Source of the DNA: JAYFNU01 sp964458545
Lineage (GTDB): Bacteria; Bacillota; Clostridia; Oscillospirales; Ruminococcaceae
Direction of reading: 5' to 3'
Assembly: GCA_964458545.1 (NCBI GenBank)
Contig: CAYWJF010000042.1
Location: 1 to 14,318 of the forward strand
Length of the DNA: 14,318 nucleotides
Each line of letters opens with the position of its first letter. The first letter of the stretch is position 1. The position numbers were made by a program, and so were the translations under genes. The notes beneath the pieces are model-generated. The model saw only the letters and a list, made by a program, of their open reading frames with translations. It ran no database searches and was not told where the DNA came from. This document shows, in pieces, positions 5,896-12,426 of the stretch.

Positions 5896-7251
5896 ATGAA
5901 AAAGTTTTTGGCAATCGCACTTGTTCTTGTTCTCGCTCTCAGCTGCTTCGCGGCCTGCACAGGCAACGGCGGTGGAGAAGAGAAACAACCCGAAGGCAAG
6001 CAGACAATAAACGTTTATGCGTTTACTGACGAAGTGCCCAACATGTTCACAAAGTATCTTGAGATGCACCCCGAGTTCGCTGAGAAGTACGACGTTAACG
6101 CGACAATCATCGCGACAACTGACGGACTCTATCAGCCCGCTCTCGACCAGGCTCTTGCTGGTGGCGGCGCGGACGCTCCCGACATCTATTGCGCAGAGGC
6201 TGCTTTCGTACTTAAGTACACAACAGGCGACGCTTCTGGTTATGCTGCAACTTACAATGACCTCGGAATCGATGTAGCGGCTGAATCCGCTGCTGCCGAG
6301 ATCGCTCCTTACACCATGGAAATTGGTACCCGCGCTTCCGACGGACAGGTTGTTGGTATGGCTTACCAGGCAACTGGCGGCGCGTTCATCTATCGTTCCT
6401 CTTATGCTACCGAAGTTTTCGGCGATGATTCCCCCGCTACAGTTGAAGCGGCTATCGGCGCTGGCTCCGGCAACTGGGACAAGTTCTTTGAGGCTGCTGA
6501 AGCTCTTAAGGCTAAGGGTTATGCTATAATCTCCGGCGACGGCGATATGTGGCACGCAGTTGAGAACAGCTCCACTCAGCCTTGGGTTGTTGACGGCAAG
6601 CTCGTCATCTCCCCTGAGCGTGAAGCTTTCCTCGACCTCTCCAAGAAGCTTAAGGACAATGGTTATCATCACGATACACAGGACTGGACCGAAGCTTGGT
6701 ATGCTGACATGAAGGCAGACGGTAAGGTATTTGGTTTCTATGGTCCTGCATGGCTCATCAACTACGTTATGGCTGGTAACTCCGGCGGCGAAGCTCCTGG
6801 CGAAGGCTCCTACGGCGATTGGCGCGTATGCGCTTCCAACGTTGGATTCTGCTGGGGCGGCACATGGCTCATTGCTAACAAGGACACCACAAAGACCGAA
6901 GCTGTTGCTGAACTTATCAGATTCGTAACTCTTGACGCTACCGAGAATGGTCTCCAGACCGCTTGGGCGAACGGTTCCTTCACAGGCACAAAGGATGCTT
7001 GCTCCTCCAACGTAGTTATGAGCAAGGCTGACGGCTCCCTTGACTTCCTCGGCGGACAGAACATGTTCCCCGCTTTCATGGAAGGCAACAAGTATGCTAA
7101 CGGCTCCATCCTCACACAGTACGACGAGCAAATCAACGGCAAATGGCGTGATCAGGTTCGTCAGTACACTTCCGGCGCGAAGGATAAAGAGACTGCTATA
7201 GCTGACTTCAAGCAGGCTGTTGCAGACGAGCTCGGAATCCAGGCTGCGTAA
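5896..7251 (+). CDS. Sugar ABC transporter substrate-binding lipoprotein
   Basis: The 451-residue protein starts with a lipoprotein signal peptide: Lys2-Lys3, a hydrophobic core, then FAAC with Cys21 as the lipid attachment site. A Gly/Glu/Lys-rich linker follows, then a family-1 extracellular solute-binding fold (about 35-445) of the kind that binds oligosaccharides. It should sit on the outer face of the membrane and deliver sugar to the two permeases downstream. ATG 5896 has GGAGG 5 nt upstream (5886-5890). Codon choice differs from its neighbours: Ala is mostly GCT, Ser mostly TCC, and no TTA, CTA or TCA codons occur up to about 7131, a sign of very high expression. The consensus promoter upstream and the hairpin downstream support this. 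The ligand is inferred from the divergent GH43 enzyme. Confidence 0.93.
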   Translation: MKKFLAIALVLVLALSCFAACTGNGGGEEKQPEGKQTINVYAFTDEVPNMFTKYLEMHPEFAEKYDVNATIIATTDGLYQPALDQALAGGGADAPDIYCAEAAFVLKYTTGDASGYAATYNDLGIDVAAESAAAEIAPYTMEIGTRASDGQVVGMAYQATGGAFIYRSSYATEVFGDDSPATVEAAIGAGSGNWDKFFEAAEALKAKGYAIISGDGDMWHAVENSSTQPWVVDGKLVISPEREAFLDLSKKLKDNGYHHDTQDWTEAWYADMKADGKVFGFYGPAWLINYVMAGNSGGEAPGEGSYGDWRVCASNVGFCWGGTWLIANKDTTKTEAVAELIRFVTLDATENGLQTAWANGSFTGTKDACSSNVVMSKADGSLDFLGGQNMFPAFMEGNKYANGSILTQYDEQINGKWRDQVRQYTSGAKDKETAIADFKQAVADELGIQAA

Positions 7252-7288
7252 TTAAACTAACAAAGTTAGTATAATAAGCAACTAAAAT

Positions 7289-7322
7289 TATGGACGGACG
7301 GATAAACTTCCGTCCGTCCATA
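7289..7322 (+). terminator. Stable intergenic hairpin between binding-protein and permease genes (partial terminator or mRNA stabiliser)
   Basis: Arms 7289-7302 and 7309-7322 form a 14-bp perfect stem built on GGACGGACGG, with a 6-nt loop. What follows is TTTCATTAAAAA, only a short T-run, so termination is probably incomplete. A smaller hairpin (ACTAAC/GTTAGT, 7256-7270) lies between it and the stop codon. Structures like this between sugar-binding-protein and permease genes, as in malE-malF, keep binding-protein mRNA more abundant than permease mRNA. Confidence 0.65.
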
Positions 7323-7363
7323 TTTCATTAAAAAGGGTTACCAAGCCCAAAGGGGGAAAGACC

Positions 7364-8353
7364 ATGCCAGACATTACCAAGCGTAAAAAAGGCGTAAGCT
7401 ACGCAAAGTACGGCTATATCTTCAGTATTCCCTTCATAATAGCCTTCTTAGCTTTTATGCTTTATCCGACGCTTTACACTATTGTAATCGGTTTTACAGA
7501 TTTAAAGGGAGTTATTCCCGGACCTGTCCATATTCTTGAAGACCCCCTCGCAAACTTCAAGTCTATACTTTCTAACCAGACCTTCTTAAAATCCATGGGC
7601 AATACCTTTGTTATTTGGATTGCCAACTTTATTCCTCAGTTAGGCCTCGCTCTTTTACTTACCGCGTGGTTTACAAACCGCAACCGTAAGATAGTGGGAC
7701 AGGGCGCCTTTAAGGTTCTCTTCTATATGCCTAACATTATTACCTCGGCGACTATCGCTATACTGTTTTCTTGCCTCACCGCTTACCCGAAGGGCGTTAT
7801 CAATGACATTCTTCTTTCGTTAGGCTGGATAGACCAAGCGTACTTCTTCCAGCAGAGCACCGTGTGGGCAAAGATAATAGTAGCGTTTATCCAGTTCTGG
7901 ACCTGGTACGGATATACCACCATTATTCTTATTTCCGGCGTACTTGGAATTGACCCCGGTCTTTTCGAGGCGGCAGAAATCGACGGAGCGTCACCCACCC
8001 AGACTTTCTTCCGTATTACGCTCCCTTGCATGAGAACAATAATTCTATTTACGCTTATTACGAGCCTTGTCGGCGGTCTTAATATGTTCGATATCCCGAA
8101 GCTGTTCGTTTGGAACGGCGGACCCGATAACTCAACCATGACCGCAAGCGTATTTATCTACGTTAAGGCATTCTCGGGCACCTACCTCTATAACGAGGCT
8201 GCCGCGGCGAGCATGATAGTCTTCGTAATAATCGTGGTTCTTTCCGCGCTTCTGTTCTATCTCATGAGAGACAGAGTTGACGCAAGACACAAGAAAGAGA
8301 TGAAGCGTCTCGAAAGAGCTGAAAAGAAAGCAGCAAAGGAGGCGGCGAAATGA
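7364..8353 (+). CDS. Carbohydrate ABC transporter permease, MalF/UgpA-type
   Basis: This 329-residue integral membrane protein has about six membrane helices (near residues 17-43, 78-103, 113-140, 168-193, 222-243 and 281-300). The cytoplasmic coupling loop that contacts the ATPase is clear: EAAEIDGASPTQTFFRITLP from Glu202, close to the family EAA---G motif. A Lys/Glu-rich tail (about 302-329) is cytoplasmic. AGGGGG at 7351-7356 serves the ATG at 7364. Its TGA overlaps the next gene's ATG, so the two permeases are translated in a coupled way and probably form a heterodimer. Position directly after the binding-protein gene supports the pairing. Confidence 0.94.
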   Translation: MPDITKRKKGVSYAKYGYIFSIPFIIAFLAFMLYPTLYTIVIGFTDLKGVIPGPVHILEDPLANFKSILSNQTFLKSMGNTFVIWIANFIPQLGLALLLTAWFTNRNRKIVGQGAFKVLFYMPNIITSATIAILFSCLTAYPKGVINDILLSLGWIDQAYFFQQSTVWAKIIVAFIQFWTWYGYTTIILISGVLGIDPGLFEAAEIDGASPTQTFFRITLPCMRTIILFTLITSLVGGLNMFDIPKLFVWNGGPDNSTMTASVFIYVKAFSGTYLYNEAAAASMIVFVIIVVLSALLFYLMRDRVDARHKKEMKRLERAEKKAAKEAAK

Positions 8354-9222
8354 GTGAAGCTGTAGTAGTAAGAAAGAAAAAGAAAGCTAAGCCCGGCGCG
8401 GTAATAATGAAAGTTATTATCTATGTCGTCTGCATCTTCCTTGCCATATTAAGCATCTTCCCGTTCTGGACGATGATAGTAAACGCGACCAGAAGCACCT
8501 ATGAAATTCAGGGTATGGCTATTTCGCTAATCCCCTCTACCCACCTTGCGGATAACCAAGCAGTTCTTGAAGGTAAGATATTCAACGCGCTTGTTGGTTT
8601 CAAGAACTCGTTTATCATTGCGGCGGGCGCGACTGTCTGCGCCATCTACTTCTCGACCCTTACCGCATACGCGATAGTGGCGTACAGCTGGAAGATGAGA
8701 CAGCCGTTCTACACGATGATACTCGCGGTTATGATGATACCCGGTCAGGTTGTTAGTATCGGTTTCTATCAGTTCATGTACGCGATACACTTTACCAACA
8801 ATATGCTGGCGCTTATCTTGCCAAGTATAGCGGCGCCAATGATGGTCTTCTATATGCGACAATATATGCTGCCATCACTAAACCTCGATATCGTAAACTC
8901 CGCGCGTATTGACGGCGCGGGTGAGTTCCGTATCTTCAACAGCATAGTGCTTCCTATTATGAAGCCCGCTATGGCTACACAGGCTATCTTCACCTTCGTT
9001 TCCACATGGAACGCCCTGTTTATGCCGATGATACTCCTCACAAGAAAAGAAAACTACACAATGCCTATTATGGTAAGCTTACTTAAGGGCGATATCTACA
9101 AGACCGAATACGGCGCGGTTTACCTCGGACTTACACTTACCGTACTTCCGCTCTTCATAGTATACTTTGTCCTTTCCAAGTACATTATCGCGGGCGTTGC
9201 TATGGGTTCGGTAAAAGAGTAA
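8350..9222 (+). CDS. Carbohydrate ABC transporter permease, MalG/UgpE-type
   Basis: The 290-residue product has about six membrane helices. The first is near residues 20-42 after a Lys-rich cytoplasmic start, and the last is near 262-283. The coupling loop is at residues 182-203, with the ARIDGAGEFRIF core around Asp188-Gly189, the usual place in MalG-like proteins. The ATG overlaps the upstream TGA (ATGA) and has a very good AAAGGAGG at 8335-8342, 7 nt away. Together with the preceding permease it forms the membrane channel of a CUT1-type importer. No ATP-binding subunit is encoded in the window, so a shared MsmX-like ATPase from another locus is the likely energy source. Confidence 0.94.
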   Translation: MSEAVVVRKKKKAKPGAVIMKVIIYVVCIFLAILSIFPFWTMIVNATRSTYEIQGMAISLIPSTHLADNQAVLEGKIFNALVGFKNSFIIAAGATVCAIYFSTLTAYAIVAYSWKMRQPFYTMILAVMMIPGQVVSIGFYQFMYAIHFTNNMLALILPSIAAPMMVFYMRQYMLPSLNLDIVNSARIDGAGEFRIFNSIVLPIMKPAMATQAIFTFVSTWNALFMPMILLTRKENYTMPIMVSLLKGDIYKTEYGAVYLGLTLTVLPLFIVYFVLSKYIIAGVAMGSVKE

Positions 9223-9225
9223 GAG

Positions 9226-9909
9226 ATGGACGAAAAGCGAAAACTACTGTCGAGCACTGCCGACGGTTTCAAAAAAACACTCGGCCGTGTCGCCGACCTT
9301 GTATTACTCAATCTGTTCTTTATTATCTGCAGTCTGCCGATAGTAACTATCGGCGCGGCGCTTACGGCGAGCTACAGTTATCTCTTCCGCATTACGCGCG
9401 GAGATACACACAGAACGCCATATTCGGAATTTTTCAAGGACTTTGTTAAGGCATTGAAGAAATCTACGCCTGTTTGGCTGTTACAGTTGCTTTGCATGGT
9501 AATACTTGCGGGAGACTTTTATTACGCGGTCTTCCTGTGCGAGCCAAGGAACACATTTTTCTTAGTTTTTTCTGTAGTACTCGGCTTTATCATTCTCTCA
9601 GCTTCAGTTTGGATTTTCCCCCTTATTGCGAGGTATGACAACAAGCTGAAAGCACAGATAAAGAATGCGTTTCTTATGGCGGTGGCACATTTCCCCAAAA
9701 CGCTGCTGTTGGTGATAGTTTGGGTAGTATGTATAGTTTTTCCGCTGCTTTCGCAGTTTTTGCTCTACTACTTAGGCTGGCTTTGGATGATGTTCGGTTT
9801 CTCCTTCCCTATGTTCATCACCGCGCTTATGCTTCGTAAGCCGTTTGGCAACGAGCCAAGCCCAGATGACGAGGAAATAAAGGTAGAAATCCCCAAAGCA
9901 AAGAAGTAA
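9226..9909 (+). CDS. DUF624 family (YesL-like) membrane protein
   Basis: The 227-residue protein has about five hydrophobic segments (near 25-47, 83-104, 109-132, 157-175 and 177-201) and a short acidic/lysine-rich cytoplasmic tail. The N-terminal pattern, in which LNLFFIICSLPIVTIGAALTA is followed by a basic loop, is characteristic of DUF624/YesL. Such genes recur next to CUT1 sugar importers and plant-glycan enzymes in Firmicutes, as yesL does in the Bacillus rhamnogalacturonan cluster, but no biochemical role is established. It starts 4 nt after the permease stop with only a weak purine-rich site, so it relies on coupling. It is the last gene of the operon, with a strong terminator immediately after. 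Confidence 0.88.
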   Translation: MDEKRKLLSSTADGFKKTLGRVADLVLLNLFFIICSLPIVTIGAALTASYSYLFRITRGDTHRTPYSEFFKDFVKALKKSTPVWLLQLLCMVILAGDFYYAVFLCEPRNTFFLVFSVVLGFIILSASVWIFPLIARYDNKLKAQIKNAFLMAVAHFPKTLLLVIVWVVCIVFPLLSQFLLYYLGWLWMMFGFSFPMFITALMLRKPFGNEPSPDDEEIKVEIPKAKK

Positions 9910-9915
9910 CATTAA

Positions 9916-9945
9916 AAGGTCCTTGCGGTTTACCGCAAGGACCTT
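9916..9945 (+). terminator. Intrinsic terminator of the sugar transporter operon
   Basis: Arms 9916-9929 and 9932-9945 form a stem of 13-14 bp (AAGGTCCTTGCGG and complement) with a tight TTTA loop. It is followed by GTTGTTTTTCGTTTT, a good T-tract. It starts 7 bases after the DUF624 stop. It lies just beyond the 3' end of the convergent ROK gene (stop at 9997) and may also stop that transcript, though the - strand tail is weaker. Confidence 0.88.
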
Positions 9946-9996
9946 GTTGTTTTTCGTTTTGAAAGGCGAACGTGCCGAAAAGCAGTTCGAGAAGGG

Positions 9997-11265
9997 CTAT
10001 TCGCTGTAGATAGCCGGGTTTTCAAAAAACATATCGGAAAGTGAGCGAGCCGCGCCGAGCCCGTCAAGTTCAAAGAGGGAACGAGTATCATACAGCGTCT
10101 CGAAAGCGCCTTCTGCGGGGAAGTATCGGAACGCGGCGGTCTCCGCCTTCAACGCTTCATCAAAATATCCGTCAGCGTGTGAGTAATCACCCTGAAAGAT
10201 AACGACGTCGGGGTTATATACAAGGCAGATATTGCGAAGTGCGAGCGCGAACAAATGCGCAAGGTTTGCTATAATGCCCTTAGCGTAGCTGTCGTTTTCG
10301 TGCGCCGCGTCAAAAAGAGGCGAGAGAGATATCTCCTTAGGCTTTACTTTAAAAAGCGGAGAAGCGGAGCTCGGAGGGTTCTTCTTTATCTGCTCCTGCA
10401 CACGCTTAATGCTTATCAGCCGCTCAAAGCAACCGCGGCTTCCGCAGCCGCAGACCTCCTTGTCGTTAGGGTCAAGGGTCATATGCCCTATCTCACCTAT
10501 AAGCGAATCTTTCCCGTTAAGAATATGTCCGTTCTCTATAAGGCAAGCGGAAACGCCCCATGTTGTGAAAAGCACGAGCACACGCTTATCGCGGAAGGCT
10601 TCGTTAAGAAGCACCGAGCGCCCCGCCATCTTGCCGGAGTTCTCGATAAAAGCCTCAACCTTTTTGCCGTATATTTTTTTGAGATAATCCGCTACGGGGA
10701 TATCTTTGCCCCAAGATGGGTTTAAAGAGCTGTATTTTAGTCGGCGTGTTTTATAGTCTATCGTTCCCGCCGTGGAAAGACTTACGCCGTAAAGACTTGT
10801 GCGGTCAAGCTTGTTTTCTTTAAAAAAGCTATCGGAATGCTCCTTAAGAACCGAAAACACCTCGTCAATAGAGGTTGGCAGCGAAAGAGAGGTTTCGCGG
10901 TAGGAAAGCTTATGACCTAAAAGGTCATAAAGCGAGAAGTTGAGGGTTCCGGGCCAAAGGGTTATGCAAAGAAGGGTCTTATCCACTAAAAGCTTGAAGC
11001 GGTCGGGCTTTTTCCCGCCTACCTCGGTAGAGTTGCCCTTGCCCGTCAGAACAAGAACGTTTTTTGAGCAAAAGAACTGAATAGCGCGCATAACGGTAAG
11101 CTTGCTTATTCCAGTAGCGGAAGAAATATCGCCTGCCGTGTACTCTCTTCCGTCACGGAACGCGTTTAGTATTTTTACGCGGTTCTGGTACTTCAAATCC
11201 GACGGCATAGCCGCGGACAGCGAGCTTGAGAACTGCGCGTTTGCGTTGTTTGCGACAGAAGACAT
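9997..11265 (-). CDS. ROK-family transcriptional regulator (XylR/NagC-like)
   Basis: The 422-residue protein has a winged helix-turn-helix at about residues 25-90 (recognition region near 44-66, TAGDISSATGISKLTVMRAI) and then a ROK sugar-binding/kinase-like domain. The ROK zinc site is intact: His261 in GEIGHM, then Cys272, Cys274 and Cys279 in CGCGSRGC. The kinase features are lost: the N-terminal phosphate-binding DxGxT is replaced by LWPGT (103-107), and the catalytic Asp of the usual NDAN motif is Ser210 (ENSGK). It should therefore bind a sugar without phosphorylating it. ATG 11265 has GGAG (11273-11276) 7 nt away. By position it is the best candidate to regulate the GH43 and ABC genes. 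Its ligand could be xylose or a related sugar, but this is inference. Confidence 0.92.
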   Translation of the reverse strand: MSSVANNANAQFSSSLSAAMPSDLKYQNRVKILNAFRDGREYTAGDISSATGISKLTVMRAIQFFCSKNVLVLTGKGNSTEVGGKKPDRFKLLVDKTLLCITLWPGTLNFSLYDLLGHKLSYRETSLSLPTSIDEVFSVLKEHSDSFFKENKLDRTSLYGVSLSTAGTIDYKTRRLKYSSLNPSWGKDIPVADYLKKIYGKKVEAFIENSGKMAGRSVLLNEAFRDKRVLVLFTTWGVSACLIENGHILNGKDSLIGEIGHMTLDPNDKEVCGCGSRGCFERLISIKRVQEQIKKNPPSSASPLFKVKPKEISLSPLFDAAHENDSYAKGIIANLAHLFALALRNICLVYNPDVVIFQGDYSHADGYFDEALKAETAAFRYFPAEGAFETLYDTRSLFELDGLGAARSLSDMFFENPAIYSE

Positions 11266-11323
11266 AGAAATTCTCCATTCAAAAAAGTATAATAAAAAGT
11301 ATAAGTGGGTTTATAAATAATAT

Positions 11324-11352
11324 ATTATAACTATAGCATTGAACTATGTTAA
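11324..11352 (-). promoter_or_regulatory. Sigma-A-type promoter of the ROK regulator gene
   Basis: On the - strand TTAACA (11347-11352) is followed by 17 nt and a perfect TATAAT (11324-11329), about 60 nt upstream of the ATG. A TATAGT lies 7 bases further upstream as an overlapping alternative. I do not see the TTACGA or GGAAAC repeats of the ABC leader here, so autoregulation through the same site is not supported. Confidence 0.72.
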
Positions 11353-11391
11353 AATCAATAGAGTCGAAAAGGAGTTCTTTTATTCAATACA

Positions 11392-11405
11392 TTATCAAAT
11401 GATAA
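11392..11405. promoter_or_regulatory. Short inverted repeat TTATCA-AA-TGATAA in the divergent region
   Basis: Perfect 6-bp arms at 11392-11397 and 11400-11405 are separated by AA. The repeat lies between the two divergent promoters, about 40 bp upstream of the ROK -35 and 30 bp upstream of the predicted -35 for the unknown gene. A related TTGATAA occurs within that -35 (11435-11441). It could be an operator, but in AT-rich DNA such short repeats also arise by chance. Confidence 0.3.
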
Positions 11406-11434
11406 GAAGTGTCAGTGAATTTTCGTCTTAATGG

Positions 11435-11463
11435 TTGATAAACGAATAAAAGCATAGAATAAT
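11435..11463 (+). promoter_or_regulatory. Probable promoter of the 273-residue unknown gene
   Basis: TTGATA (11435-11440), a 17-nt spacer and AATAAT (11458-11463) each match consensus at five of six positions. The predicted start is about 25 nt before the GGAG at 11495-11498. Confidence 0.5.
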
Positions 11464-11505
11464 TATATCAAGACGCTTACCGAACAATTTAATCGGAGAA
11501 TATAT

Positions 11506-12327
11506 ATGAACATAAACGAGATACAAAGGGCTATGCTCACAGGCGGGGTTGTGGATATGTCGAATGACAAAGCTCCAAAGACGGTTGCCTCGCGCGAAAT
11601 TGTCGCTTTTCGGCTACTTCTTTTAGACGAAAACAGAGACGAACGCAAAAGCTTTCGTATAACAAGCTGTGAGGACGGCGCTCACTACCGCTTCAGCGGC
11701 ACGGGCGAAGAGGGCGAGAGGATAAACGATGTTGACTGCCTTATCACCGAGGAGGAGTTATCCGACCTCAGCGAAATAGTGCGGGCAACTGACCTTGCCG
11801 CGCTTAACGGGCGTCACCTTAAGTCGGAAAAGGGCGAAAGCGAAAGTTTTTCGCTTGATATAGAGTACAAGTCTGGCGAACGGATAGTCGCCTCCTTCCG
11901 ACGCGTTATTCCCGAAGGCTGGCAGGAGAAGAGAAAACGGATTTACTCCTTCTTTGAGGCGCTTACCAAGCGTCACGGCTATACCTTAGAGCCGTCCGCC
12001 TTAAAAACGGCTATAACTCGTGGCGGCACAGTGGTGGCAAGCTATCACCCGAAAGCCACGCGCGGGAGTATGCGGGTGTTCCTCACGGTGGAGGATAAAG
12101 CCACCACGCTTGAATTCTTCGTCTGCGACGTTCCAGAGGTTAAGAAGGATGCCTTTACAAGCTTTGAAATCTCCCCGAACGAGATTAAGAACGGAATGAG
12201 CGCGAGAAACCGAGCGACAGGCGAACGGGTAGACGACGCCGCGCTTGTGGAAAAGGCGGTAGCAGACGGAGAATACAATATTCGTCTTGTATTTGATAAG
12301 GGCGAGGCGGAAACCTACAGAATATAA
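11506..12327 (+). CDS. Hypothetical protein, 273 residues, unknown function
   Basis: I do not recognise this family. The gene is supported by a GGAG site 7 nt before the ATG (11495-11498), an upstream promoter-like sequence, a terminator right after the stop and codon use like its neighbours. The protein has no signal peptide or membrane helix and is highly charged, so it should be cytoplasmic. Residues about 1-160 look like one alpha/beta unit: beta strands around FRITSCEDGAHYRFSG (50-65), an acidic helix (80-97), strands SFSLDIEYKSGERIVASFRR (114-133), then a helix IYSFFEALTKRH (146-157). Residues about 165-273 form a second beta-rich half (VVASYHPKA, RVFLTVEDKATTLEFFVC, YNIRLVFD). It appears to be a single-gene transcription unit, so its neighbours give little functional hint. 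Confidence 0.8.
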   Translation: MNINEIQRAMLTGGVVDMSNDKAPKTVASREIVAFRLLLLDENRDERKSFRITSCEDGAHYRFSGTGEEGERINDVDCLITEEELSDLSEIVRATDLAALNGRHLKSEKGESESFSLDIEYKSGERIVASFRRVIPEGWQEKRKRIYSFFEALTKRHGYTLEPSALKTAITRGGTVVASYHPKATRGSMRVFLTVEDKATTLEFFVCDVPEVKKDAFTSFEISPNEIKNGMSARNRATGERVDDAALVEKAVADGEYNIRLVFDKGEAETYRI

Positions 12328-12330
12328 GAG

Positions 12331-12354
12331 AAGGCGGGGAGACCCCGCTTTTTC
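12331..12354 (+). terminator. Intrinsic terminator after the unknown gene
   Basis: GCGGGG (12334-12339) and CCCCGC (12343-12348) pair around an AGA loop. The stem extends outward by one G-T and two A-T pairs and runs into a T5 tract (12349-12353). It starts 4 bases after the stop codon and separates this gene from the MFS-HAD pair. Confidence 0.9.
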
Positions 12355-12359
12355 TATGC

Positions 12360-12388
12360 TTGAAATAAAGCCGAAAATATAGTAATAT
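12360..12388 (+). promoter_or_regulatory. Possible promoter for the MFS-HAD pair
   Basis: TTGAAA (12360-12365) lies 17 nt upstream of TAATAT (12383-12388). The -10 matches only four of six positions. A promoter is expected here because a strong terminator lies just upstream, but this particular choice is weak. Confidence 0.3.
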
Positions 12389-12426
12389 ATCAACTACCGC
12401 ATTTAGCTAAGGAAAGAAAAACAAAG

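Noticed and set aside
5827..7131. 434-codon open frame on the - strand opposite the sugar-binding-protein gene
   Set aside because: It is codon-aligned with the real gene and open only because that gene lacks TTA, CTA and TCA codons. It starts at a TTG, has no recognisable domain, and its 3' end runs into the regulatory leader of the operon.
10255..10725. 156-codon + strand open frame inside the ROK gene
   Set aside because: It is antisense to the zinc-motif region of a clear ROK protein, its product is a low-complexity basic sequence, and no start signal is present.
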